Shown in pieces: positions 23,647-30,197 of a stretch of 37,075 bases of DNA (position 1 is the stretch's first letter; each line of letters opens with the position of its first letter). The position numbers were made by a program, and so were the translations under genes. The notes under the pieces are model-generated. The model was not told the origin of the DNA. It saw only the letters and a program-made list of their open reading frames with translations, and did no database searches. This DNA is from a virus. Location: IMG/VR virus record IMGVR_UViG_3300038548_000049, positions 1 to 37,075 of that record; one strand, given 5' to 3'.

Positions 23647-23812
23647 ACTACTTAAAACCGCAGAGGTGCAAGCCCTGTTAAATGTCGGCCGCGATACCGT
23701 GCTGAAGCTGATCGAAGACGGTAACCTAAAAGCGACACGCCTCGGCCCTAAAACAATCCGCGTATTTCAAAGTAGCGTTGACGCGCTCATAGAAGAGGGG
23801 CTGAACTCATGA
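23639..23812 (+). CDS. MerR/excisionase-like helix-turn-helix protein
   Basis: 57 residues. The sequence KLLKTAEVQALLNVGRDTVLKLIEDGNLKATRLGPKTIRV is a classic HTH_17-type DNA-binding domain (pattern 'T..EVA..L..S..TV..LI..G.L.A...G...R'). It is not followed by another domain. Its start overlaps the previous gene and it ends in an ATGA overlap with the next. In temperate phages such proteins are excisionases; no integrase is seen here, so a regulatory or architectural role (for example binding the nearby symmetric repeats) is more likely. Confidence 0.8.
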   Translation: MDKLLKTAEVQALLNVGRDTVLKLIEDGNLKATRLGPKTIRVFQSSVDALIEEGLNS

Positions 23813-24048
23813 GAATGTCCGACCATTTCCCGTTACCGTTACACGCGGACATACCCGCCGGCGAAACGTTGGCTTTTCGCACTACGGGCGCGGCAGCCGA
23901 AGCGGCAGTACACGCAGTAAACCACCACGACGCACTAGTCGACAGGGTCGCAGTACTTGAACTTGCGCTGAGTAATGCGGGCGCGAACTTCCTATCCCCT
24001 GATATCGTCCTACAGGTTTGCTCTGAGGCCCTAAATAATGATAAATAA
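23809..24048 (+). CDS. Hypothetical 79-residue protein before the primase
   Basis: Starts ATG 23809 in an ATGA overlap; a second ATG two codons later is also possible. It has a beta-like N-terminal part (HFPLPLHADIPAGETLAFRTTG) and a helical C-terminal part (RVAVLELALSNAGANFLSPDIVLQVCSEAL). It overlaps the primase gene by 11 bases. No motif is recognised, but its C-terminal half resembles part of the 146-residue protein at 22907. Confidence 0.6.
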   Translation: MRMSDHFPLPLHADIPAGETLAFRTTGAAAEAAVHAVNHHDALVDRVAVLELALSNAGANFLSPDIVLQVCSEALNNDK

Positions 24049-26455
24049 CCTAGCCGTACAGCTCTACGCTGCCGGGTTGGGTGTTTTTCCTTGTAGTGCA
24101 AACAAAGCCCCCGCAGTACCGAAGGGCGTAGCGTGGCAGCACGTAGCCACAGGCAACCCGCAGGGCATTAACTGGCCTAGCGGCCTAGTCGGTTTACCTA
24201 TCCCCGCCGGCGTGGTTGTCCTCGATTTAGATACCTACAAAGGTGTAACCCGCGAACAAGTGGAAGCCGTGATCGGTTGCCGCCTACCGTGGGATCAAGC
24301 GCTCATACAGACAACAATGCACGGCGGTCAGCATTACGCCTTCGCGACTACTTGGCCCGTCATCCAGGGGACTAACATAAAAGTAGAAGGCTTCGACACA
24401 AGGGTAGCGGGTAAAGGCTACATTTGTTCAGGTGAAGGCTATACGCCTGTCGGCTTCGGCCCTTACGCCATGGCACACCCTGAAAGCCTGCCCGTACTGC
24501 CTGATAGTTGCCGTAAAGTACTCGAGCACTTGCCCGCAAAGCCAACAGAACGTACGGAATTGCCGGAAGGTGACAAAGACGTAGAAACTATTAAACAGGC
24601 GCTTAGCCACATAAGCCCCGGTTGTAGCCGTAGCGAATGGCTTCGCGTCGGTCTGGCTTTACGTCACCAATTCCACGACGACGAGTCTACCGGGTTAGCA
24701 CTGTTCGACGCTTGGTCTAGTGGCCGTTTTACTGCAACCGGAGACGCGCCTGAAAACTACAGCGCCGAAACGATGGATCACCAGTGGGGCAGCTTTAAGG
24801 CAGAAGGTGGCCTGACTATAGCGACGCTATTCTACTCGGCCATATCGGCAGGCTGGACACCGCCGGCGGGGCTAGACACTTCGGCAGCATTCGGGGGCAC
24901 GGCAGCAACGGCGGGGCAGTTCGATCAAATTATCGACGATATAACCGAAAACGGCGGCAACCCTAAGAGCACGAACGCGCTGATCACGGCCATACAGGCG
25001 GTACAGTGTAACGGGCTACAACGGGGGATCTTGCTGGCGACACTTCACCGCGAGCTTAAAGAAAATGGCCTGCTAACGAAAGACGTTAAGAAGCTGCTAG
25101 AAGGTAAGAAGCCCCCACGCCCTCAAGGCGAGTACGGCGCGAACCACACCGAAAACGCCACCGTATTTATAGACACACACTACCCTAACGGGACAATATG
25201 CCGCAGTCAGCAGGTATGGTACGTGTTTAACGGTAAGGCGTGGGAGCAACGCGAAGACGAGGACATAGCGCACGAAGTCGCGATCGCACTGGCCCCGAGT
25301 ATGCCTCAAGTGGCGGTTGTAACCGGTACGGCTACCATGATGCGGTTACTAGCTACGAACCTCACTAAGAAGATCGGCGACATTCCCGAAGGCATAGTAC
25401 TTATGCAAAACGGCGCGCTAGATCTGAACACGGGCAGGCTAACCGGTCATCATAAAGATTATTTTACAACTAACATTCTACCGTACAGCTATAACATTCA
25501 AGCACGGAGCGCCGAGTGGGGCCAGTTTATGTGGGACGCCTTCGAAGGGGACGAAGAGCGGATCGACCTACTGCAGGAATGGTTCGGCTATATGATGTCT
25601 AGTAGCTACGATTATCAAAAAGTTATGTTACTGCTAGGGCCTAAACGTTGCGGTAAGGGCACGATAGGCCGAGTGCTGAAACTGCTAGTAGGCGAACAGA
25701 ACTACACCGGCGGGACGTTAACCAGCTTCGCGCGTGATTCCTTCATCGAAAGCCTACGCACTAAAACGGTAATGTTTATCGGTGATGCGGCGAAAAACAT
25801 ACCGCGCGGCGTTGTCGACTACGTAGTGGAACGCGTCAAGGGGATCAGCGGTTGCGACGATCAGACATTCGACCGGAAATACAAGTCGACACTGTCCGAG
25901 CAACTGCCTACCCGCATTACGATAGCGGGCAACCACGTACCGAGGCTTTTCGACGACTCGGGCGCGTTGGCCTCCCGTTTGGTTGTGTTGCCTATGAACG
26001 TCTCATGGTATGGCCGAGAAGACCCGACTCTCTTCGGCCGCTTAGTCCAGGATATCGAGGGGATCGCCATTTGGGCGCTACAGGGCTTAGCCCGTCTCAA
26101 CCAGAACGGCCGCTTCACCATACCCGCGGCAAGTCAAGCCGAAACGGACTACATAAGCGAAGCATACAGCCCGTTAAGAATGTTCTTAGACTCGGCCTGC
26201 ATAATGGGCGGCGTTGAATTTGTAAGCGCCGAGGACGTTTACTCGACGTATAAAGCGTGGGCGGTACTAAACCAAGAAGACCACATACTACCGCGCCGTA
26301 CGTTTATCGGATCATTTAAAGACTTAACCCGAGGTACGGGCATAATATACGGCCCCCACAGAACACCGGGCGCGTCGCCGGTCCGGGGGTTTAAAGGCTT
26401 AACACTTCGACAACTCGGCCAAGGCGGCAGCATACCGCTAACAGCTGTTAAATAA
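24038..26455 (+). CDS. Primase-polymerase / SF3 helicase (D5-type)
   Basis: 805 residues; makes primers and unwinds DNA at the fork. N-terminal archaeo-eukaryotic primase domain: VVLDLDTYKG (D63 and D65), GGQHYAF (H99), and EGFDTRVAGKGYI with D120 and R122, the three catalytic motifs. A middle linker region (about 190-250) resembles primase C-terminal domains. The C-terminal helicase has Walker A GPKRCGKGT (534-542) and Walker B VMFIGD (D583), followed by arginine-rich motifs and IAGNHVP (a motif C-like 'GN'). It starts by overlapping the preceding gene. Expressed from the promoter at 22655, it is a candidate to load at the symmetric repeats close by. Confidence 0.92.
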   Translation: MINNLAVQLYAAGLGVFPCSANKAPAVPKGVAWQHVATGNPQGINWPSGLVGLPIPAGVVVLDLDTYKGVTREQVEAVIGCRLPWDQALIQTTMHGGQHYAFATTWPVIQGTNIKVEGFDTRVAGKGYICSGEGYTPVGFGPYAMAHPESLPVLPDSCRKVLEHLPAKPTERTELPEGDKDVETIKQALSHISPGCSRSEWLRVGLALRHQFHDDESTGLALFDAWSSGRFTATGDAPENYSAETMDHQWGSFKAEGGLTIATLFYSAISAGWTPPAGLDTSAAFGGTAATAGQFDQIIDDITENGGNPKSTNALITAIQAVQCNGLQRGILLATLHRELKENGLLTKDVKKLLEGKKPPRPQGEYGANHTENATVFIDTHYPNGTICRSQQVWYVFNGKAWEQREDEDIAHEVAIALAPSMPQVAVVTGTATMMRLLATNLTKKIGDIPEGIVLMQNGALDLNTGRLTGHHKDYFTTNILPYSYNIQARSAEWGQFMWDAFEGDEERIDLLQEWFGYMMSSSYDYQKVMLLLGPKRCGKGTIGRVLKLLVGEQNYTGGTLTSFARDSFIESLRTKTVMFIGDAAKNIPRGVVDYVVERVKGISGCDDQTFDRKYKSTLSEQLPTRITIAGNHVPRLFDDSGALASRLVVLPMNVSWYGREDPTLFGRLVQDIEGIAIWALQGLARLNQNGRFTIPAASQAETDYISEAYSPLRMFLDSACIMGGVEFVSAEDVYSTYKAWAVLNQEDHILPRRTFIGSFKDLTRGTGIIYGPHRTPGASPVRGFKGLTLRQLGQGGSIPLTAVK

Positions 26456-26469
26456 TAAAGGAGGAAGAC

Positions 26470-26718
26470 ATGAATAAGTACAGACACCAATTCGTTAGCA
26501 AATGCCCTAATAATGGGCATAGCATTATATACGTGTTGACGATTGAAACCGATAACGAAATGATACACGCCGAGCACATAACGCGGTATTGCGCGCTACT
26601 ACCTGAAGGGTATCACGAAGCAATCGCCGATAATTTAAAAAAAGCGTTCCCCGGTTTGCAAACAATGGTGGCCACTCACGACGGAGTAGAGATCACAACC
26701 GTCAGGGGAGGAAGGTGA
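26470..26718 (+). CDS. Hypothetical 82-residue protein
   Basis: Preceded by a strong AAAGGAGGAAG ribosome-binding site. The protein is a mixture of strand and helix (HSIIYVLTIETDNEMIHAEHITRYC), with two Cys and five His. It has no recognised domain. It overlaps the GTG of the next gene (GTGA). Confidence 0.6.
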   Translation: MNKYRHQFVSKCPNNGHSIIYVLTIETDNEMIHAEHITRYCALLPEGYHEAIADNLKKAFPGLQTMVATHDGVEITTVRGGR

Positions 26719-27443
26719 TCCCATACCACGGTACGCCGCTAGGGGGAAAGGAAGACCAGAAAGGGCGGTTTTTTACCGCTCGCCACGCCCTAGTCAGTTT
26801 CGCATATAAAGACGACTTAGGTATCGTCGCGGAGAAATGCCAAAGCTTCATTTTTGATAACGGGGCCTTTACGAATTTTAAGAAAGGGCACGGGGTTATA
26901 GACGTGGTCGAGTACGGGCACTGGGTCGAAGAATACGCGGCGCACCCCGGGTTCGATTGGTGCCTTATCCCTGATAAGATAGATGGCACTGAAGAAGAAA
27001 ACCGGGCCATGCTCCACGAATGGCGCGCAAAGAAGTACAGGGCGAAAGGCGTCCCAGTTTGGCACCTCCACGAATCGCTAGACTACTTAAACTTTTTAGT
27101 TGAGAACTTCGAGATAGTAGCGTTAGGCAGTTCGGGCGGTTGGAAAACCCCCGGCAGCCGTAAGTGGTGGGACAGAATGCGACTAGCTATGCTAGTCGCT
27201 TGCGATAGCAAAGGCCGCCCACGGTGTAAGCTTCACGGGTTACGAATGTTAAACCCTAAAGTTTTTACCTACCTACCTCTAGCTAGCGCTGACTCTACAA
27301 ACGCGGCGGTAAACAGCGGCGCGAAGGGTAGGTGGGGTATGTACCAACCCCCGACGAGGGCACAATGCGCGGACACCATAGCGAGCCGCGTAGAAACATA
27401 TAACAGCGCGCCGGTGTGGATCGGCCCAAGAATTTTTAATTAG
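26715..27443 (+). CDS. tRNA-guanine transglycosylase-like (DpdA-like) enzyme
   Basis: 242 residues, start GTG with GGGGAGGAA upstream. The motif series follows a TGT-type TIM barrel. FDNGAF carries D48, IPDKIDG carries D87, a PVWHLHE strand follows, and ALGSSGG (137-142) marks the base-binding glycines. KLHGLRML (172-179) comes next, then LASADSTN with D193 in the place of the TGT nucleophile. The Cys-rich zinc site of true tRNA-modifying TGTs is absent, as in the DNA-acting DpdA family. It may exchange guanine for a 7-deazaguanine in phage DNA, protecting it from nucleases, or remodel tRNA. No queuosine-pathway synthesis gene is visible, so the base would have to come from the host. Confidence 0.62.
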   Translation: MIPYHGTPLGGKEDQKGRFFTARHALVSFAYKDDLGIVAEKCQSFIFDNGAFTNFKKGHGVIDVVEYGHWVEEYAAHPGFDWCLIPDKIDGTEEENRAMLHEWRAKKYRAKGVPVWHLHESLDYLNFLVENFEIVALGSSGGWKTPGSRKWWDRMRLAMLVACDSKGRPRCKLHGLRMLNPKVFTYLPLASADSTNAAVNSGAKGRWGMYQPPTRAQCADTIASRVETYNSAPVWIGPRIFN

Positions 27444-27463
27444 CCACTGATAAGGAAGAAAGC

Positions 27464-27625
27464 ATGAAAATAGTAATGAAGTTAAGCAAGTCGACTAAGG
27501 GTACGCACGTCTACGCGGACAGCTCCGCCGAAGCGCCGGTACCCACAATTTACATCAAACGCGCCGCGCTACCAGCAACACCGCCGGCAACCATTACGCT
27601 AACCATTGAAGAGGGCGAGGCGTGA
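27464..27625 (+). CDS. Small conserved-looking protein, unknown
   Basis: 53 residues, preceded by AAGGAAGAAAGC. The core KLSKSTKGTHVYADSSAEAPVPTIYIKRAALP followed by PPATITLTIEE is of a type seen repeatedly in small proteins of phage early regions: beta-strands, a conserved 'KGT.VY' and 'IYI.K..LP'. Its role is not known to me. The stop TGA overlaps the GTG of the next gene. Confidence 0.6.
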   Translation: MKIVMKLSKSTKGTHVYADSSAEAPVPTIYIKRAALPATPPATITLTIEEGEA

Positions 27626-27837
27626 CCCAGTCGCGCCGTAGTTCTCTATTCGAAAGCCTGTTTAACATTGCGATAGGCTATACCGTCGCAGTGGCCGCAC
27701 AGGCGCTAATTTTCCCACTCTTCGGCCTTTACCCGCCGCTGGTGGACAACCTACTGATCGGCGCATGTTTCACCGTCGTCTCGCTGGTCCGTAGTTATTT
27801 AATCAGACGGTTATTTAATAAGTGGAGTAAACCATGA
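27622..27837 (+). CDS. Small membrane protein, DUF7220-like
   Basis: 71 residues, start GTG in a GTGA overlap. Two hydrophobic helices (about residues 12-33, IAIGYTVAVAAQALIFPLFGL, and 38-60, LLIGACFTVVSLVRSYLIRR) with a basic C-terminus. The pattern SRRSSLFESLFNIAIGY and FPLFGL and FTVVSLVRSY resembles a widespread family of small phage inner-membrane proteins labelled DUF7220. The function is unknown; superinfection exclusion is a possibility. Confidence 0.65.
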   Translation: MTQSRRSSLFESLFNIAIGYTVAVAAQALIFPLFGLYPPLVDNLLIGACFTVVSLVRSYLIRRLFNKWSKP

Positions 27838-27947
27838 AAAAGAAATTTTTAGCAATGTGTATAACGGCGATCTGTTATCCGGGCACACAGCCACGATGGG
27901 AACGCGACATCGACGACGCTATATGGCGTTTAATGCATAACGTCTAA
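27834..27947 (+). CDS. 37-residue peptide
   Basis: Starts ATG in an ATGA overlap with the membrane protein gene. MKKKFLAMCITAIC looks like the start of a short export signal, with a Cys at position 14 in the region where a lipoprotein-type signal would end. The mature part, if any, would be about 23 residues rich in Asp and Trp. A lipobox is not convincing. Small and unrecognised, but the coupling and basic start support translation. Confidence 0.45.
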   Translation: MKKKFLAMCITAICYPGTQPRWERDIDDAIWRLMHNV

Positions 27948-27961
27948 CCGAGGGCCACGCT

Positions 27962-28117
27962 ATGAGCACAGAACACGAAGCGATCAGATATGGCGACGAG
28001 TACCAGTGCTCTAAGTGTGGCAAAGCTTGGGAAGTTAACGACCCGGAGCCGCCGCCATGCAAAACAGGCGCGGACCACTTACGCGATATAAGGGCTAAAC
28101 TACGTGAATCTAAATGA
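27962..28117 (+). CDS. Small zinc-finger-like protein
   Basis: 51 residues. YQCSKCGKAWEV (CxxC) is followed by PPPCKTGADHL (Cys and His), giving a CxxC-C-H arrangement that could bind zinc. The C-terminal half is a basic helix (LRDIRAKLRESK). It sits alone in a short gap before the coiled-coil/HTH gene and overlaps it by 14 bases. No particular function is recognised. Confidence 0.6.
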   Translation: MSTEHEAIRYGDEYQCSKCGKAWEVNDPEPPPCKTGADHLRDIRAKLRESK

Positions 28118-28451
28118 GTTTTTCTCGTTAAAAGACAGGGTCGCCGAGTTAGAAGCCGAGGTCGAGACGCTTAAAAACCGTATACGCACGGAGCAGAAAG
28201 CGAAAAGCAAATGGCGTACCCGCTACGAGGCTGTTAAGCCTGCCGCAAAGTCCCGTAGGTTAGCCAAAAACCAAAAAGCTTACGATATGATAGCGCAAAG
28301 AGAAGCCGGCGAAATAGACGCCACACTGGCCGATATTGGCCGAGAATGTGGCGTTAACTACGGCACGCTTAAGCACATGGCTTACGAATACCGCCAGTGC
28401 CTTAAGGTAACGGCAGATCCAGTTCCCCTTCATACCAAGTCAACAAACTAG
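28104..28451 (+). CDS. Coiled-coil and helix-turn-helix protein
   Basis: 115 residues from GTG 28104, whose ribosome-binding site is the weak TAAGGG. A heptad run (LKDRVAELEAEVETLKNRIRTEQKAK, residues 9-34) forms a coiled coil, followed by a basic stretch and then a likely HTH: EIDATLADIGRECGVNYGTLKHMAYEYRQ (about 72-100). Dimeric DNA binding is likely. It is the last gene of this rightward operon; its end overlaps the convergent structural gene by 50 bases. A transcription regulator or replication initiator co-factor is possible. Confidence 0.65.
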   Translation: MNLNEFFSLKDRVAELEAEVETLKNRIRTEQKAKSKWRTRYEAVKPAAKSRRLAKNQKAYDMIAQREAGEIDATLADIGRECGVNYGTLKHMAYEYRQCLKVTADPVPLHTKSTN

Positions 28452-28977
28452 TTATGTCTTGGGGCATAGTGTCTAGAGAGATAATTCTAAAAAGGTAAAT
28501 TGTGTTAGGTTTTAGTAGCTTTTCTCTACCGATGACTGCACCCGACGTACCTTTCCCTTGAATCGAGGTATTACCAACTAAGTGATCAGGGGCAAAGGCC
28601 AAAGTTCCAACGTCTGTGACTGTTGCGCCAACTACTATTTGAGATAGCCCAGTAACAGGGTTTATATCTGACGCGTTTTGATACGGAACTGACGCACCCC
28701 CCGTATAGGTTGCCCCTGTGTATATTTCAGCGGTTACACCCTCACCAGTAAAGCCAATAACCCTACCTTTTAACGCTACAGGTAACGCCCCAGTTACAAA
28801 CATCGTATCATTTACAGCTAAGCCCGCTACAGCTACAAGTCGAGTTGACCCCTCATGCTCTACGCCTAGCTTCGAATTCGCTTCGGTGTATGACTGGACC
28901 GTTAGCGCCCTTGTGCCCGCCGCGATCCCCTCGGGGAAAGCTTCTTCTAATATGCGGTTTCGTGTTCTCTTATGCAT
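28402..28977 (-). CDS. Virion-type structural protein embedded in the early region
   Basis: 191 residues; GGAGGG before the ATG. It has an all-beta character, with YTEANSKLGVEHEGSTRLVAVAGL, an EGVTAEIYTGATYTGG middle, and an end LLKPNTIYLFRIISLDTMPQDITSLLTWYEGE. The last motif, 'LKPNT-Y-hydrophobic-R-h-S ... L-x-W-Y-E', is typical of a family of phage head or tail structural proteins. It is the only structural-looking gene outside the late operon, faces leftward, overlaps the plus-strand gene, and lies beyond a terminator for the genes above it. It probably has its own promoter, not identified. A capsid fibre or decoration protein is likely. Confidence 0.55.
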   Translation of the reverse strand: MHKRTRNRILEEAFPEGIAAGTRALTVQSYTEANSKLGVEHEGSTRLVAVAGLAVNDTMFVTGALPVALKGRVIGFTGEGVTAEIYTGATYTGGASVPYQNASDINPVTGLSQIVVGATVTDVGTLAFAPDHLVGNTSIQGKGTSGAVIGREKLLKPNTIYLFRIISLDTMPQDITSLLTWYEGELDLPLP

Positions 28978-29017
28978 GTTGTACCCTCCATAGGTTCCGC
29001 AATAAGTATACGCCCAT

Positions 29018-29040
29018 AAAAAAGCCCCGTAAACGGGGGC
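29018..29040 (-). terminator. Rho-independent terminator of the leftward early operon
   Basis: In the minus-strand reading GCCCCCGTTTACGGGGC forms a stem of at least five G-C pairs (plus 29025-29029 with 29034-29038, extended by 29024 with 29040). It is followed directly by TTTTTT (plus 29023-29018). It overlaps the stop of the zinc-ribbon gene and ends the operon that begins near 34241. Confidence 0.85.
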
Positions 29041-29231
29041 TAGACTTTAGAACCGCAGCGGCAACACCGCCAACCGCCGAAACTGACGGACGACAGAAAC
29101 CAGATAGGCAACCACAAGCCGGCGGTAATAACTGTTAAGATTAAATGTAAAATGTGGTTAGGTCCGGGGCGTTCCGCCATAACCTTTTCTTTGCAGTGTT
29201 TGCACAGCTTACTAGTTTTTTGAGTCGCCAT
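29040..29231 (-). CDS. Small zinc-ribbon membrane protein
   Basis: 63 residues. CKHC (10-13) and CRCGS (56-60, after another Cys) flank a hydrophobic segment HILHLILTVITAGLWLPIWFL. This 'CxxC - membrane helix - CxxC' plan is that of LITAF-type zinc ribbons and of small proteins found in several phages. It is the last gene before a terminator. The role is unknown; a membrane-located host interaction protein is a guess. GGGGG upstream supports the ATG. Confidence 0.65.
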   Translation of the reverse strand: MATQKTSKLCKHCKEKVMAERPGPNHILHLILTVITAGLWLPIWFLSSVSFGGWRCCRCGSKV

Positions 29232-29499
29232 TGTGACCCCCTTCGTTACGGGTTAGTTTAGTAACCCCGTCACACTCTTTGATCTGTTCAACAATAAGCG
29301 CCACGGCGTTAAGCGTTTTTAGTGTACGTTTAAAATTCTTCTCGTCCACGTCATTCAGCATGGCAGACATATCTAACGGTCGGCCCTTACATAGGTGATC
29401 GACAAGCGCGCCGATCTTATTCTCGCTTTTAATGCTGGTCAGCGAGAGAAGAAGCGCGACCCGGCGTTCCGACTCTAGGCCGGGGCATAAGACGTTCAC
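29212..29499 (-). CDS. PapB-like putative regulator
   Basis: 95 residues from GTG 29497-29499, which overlaps the upstream TGA (GTGA) and has GGGGG upstream. A longer in-frame start is unlikely. The core VALLLSLTSIKSENKIGALVDHLCKGRPLD, followed by a further helix pair ending in LNAVALIVEQIKE, resembles the PapB/FocB family of small fimbrial regulators ('LL.L..I.S.K...AL..YL..G'). If right it may bind AT-rich host or phage DNA. The match is weak by eye and the C-terminal tail (Asn/Gly/Lys-rich) is unlike the family. Confidence 0.45.
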   Translation of the reverse strand: MNVLCPGLESERRVALLLSLTSIKSENKIGALVDHLCKGRPLDMSAMLNDVDEKNFKRTLKTLNAVALIVEQIKECDGVTKLTRNEGGHNGDSKN

Positions 29500-29696
29500 G
29501 ACACACCCCCGCCGGACCAGATCCACGCCAGCAAGTCGATCAGCTCTATATCGTGCAGCTGTGCGTAGTTGCCGCACTTGCTACGTTCTTCGACTTGCAC
29601 AAACTCGCCGCGCGTCTCCGGTTCGCTTAACGCGTCCCCGTCGTAGACCTTTTGGCCCGTTTCTTTAAGATACGCCAACATCATTGCTTTTTTCAT
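29496..29696 (-). CDS. Hypothetical 66-residue protein
   Basis: It begins MKKAMMLAYLKETGQKVYDGD and ends with a hydrophobic LHDIELIDLLAWIWSGGG. Its stop overlaps the next gene by GTGA. It lies between two probable regulators in one operon. No domain is recognised. Confidence 0.55.
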   Translation of the reverse strand: MKKAMMLAYLKETGQKVYDGDALSEPETRGEFVQVEERSKCGNYAQLHDIELIDLLAWIWSGGGVS

Positions 29697-29700
29697 GCGG

Positions 29701-30006
29701 CTACCCTCTAACTAAGTCGAGGGCGGCGGCTTTGTGTACTTCCGGCGCTGCCTTGGCGTGATTGTCGCCAGCGACCAAACCCTGAGCGATAACGAGTAGC
29801 ACCCCGTCGCGTACCGCTTTACGCATAACGTCCCTGCGTAGTTGGGGCATAGTCCCGAAGTAATACTGGACGAGTGGCCCCGAGACGCCCGCCTCGGCGG
29901 CTACTGCGCTACGTGTCATGTGCGCATAGTGTGAAGCCTCGGCCACCTTAAGGGCGGCGGCTAAAATGTCGGCTTTACGTACTGCCGTGTCGTTGTTTCG
30001 TTTCAT
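29701..30006 (-). CDS. Short TetR-type helix-turn-helix protein
   Basis: 101 residues from ATG 30004-30006 (AAGGTTCG upstream and ATGA overlap with the gene before). Residues about 12-60 (KADILAAALKVAEASHYAHMTRSAVAAEAGVSGPLVQYYFG) are a full TetR DNA-binding domain: helix 1, then 'T...VA.EAGVS...V.YYF'. Typical TetR proteins are about 200 residues; here the ligand-binding domain is reduced to roughly 40 helical residues. It therefore probably binds DNA without an effector, as a phage early repressor. Confidence 0.75.
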   Translation of the reverse strand: MKRNNDTAVRKADILAAALKVAEASHYAHMTRSAVAAEAGVSGPLVQYYFGTMPQLRRDVMRKAVRDGVLLVIAQGLVAGDNHAKAAPEVHKAAALDLVRG

Positions 30007-30197
30007 AGTGCGAACCTTATCCAAGAAAGGCAGAGGCGGGTATTGCCTGTCTGCTCGTAAATTAATGTATTTTTTGTACGTACAACCGGCACGCCCGGGA
30101 TCAGTTTCTCCGCCTCGGCCAACGTCTCAACGTGTAACGGAGTACTAGCGGCTAGAGCCTGTTTAGTTTTATTATCGAAAGGTGTCGCGTATATCAT
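30003..30197 (-). CDS. Hypothetical 64-residue protein
   Basis: Starts ATG 30195-30197 in ATGA overlap with the methyltransferase stop, with GAGG nine bases upstream. The sequence LHVETLAEAEKLIPGVPVVRTKNTLIYEQ looks like a small alpha/beta protein. Its stop overlaps the TetR-type start. No motif is recognised; translation coupling makes it a likely real gene. Confidence 0.6.
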   Translation of the reverse strand: MIYATPFDNKTKQALAASTPLHVETLAEAEKLIPGVPVVRTKNTLIYEQTGNTRLCLSWIRFAL

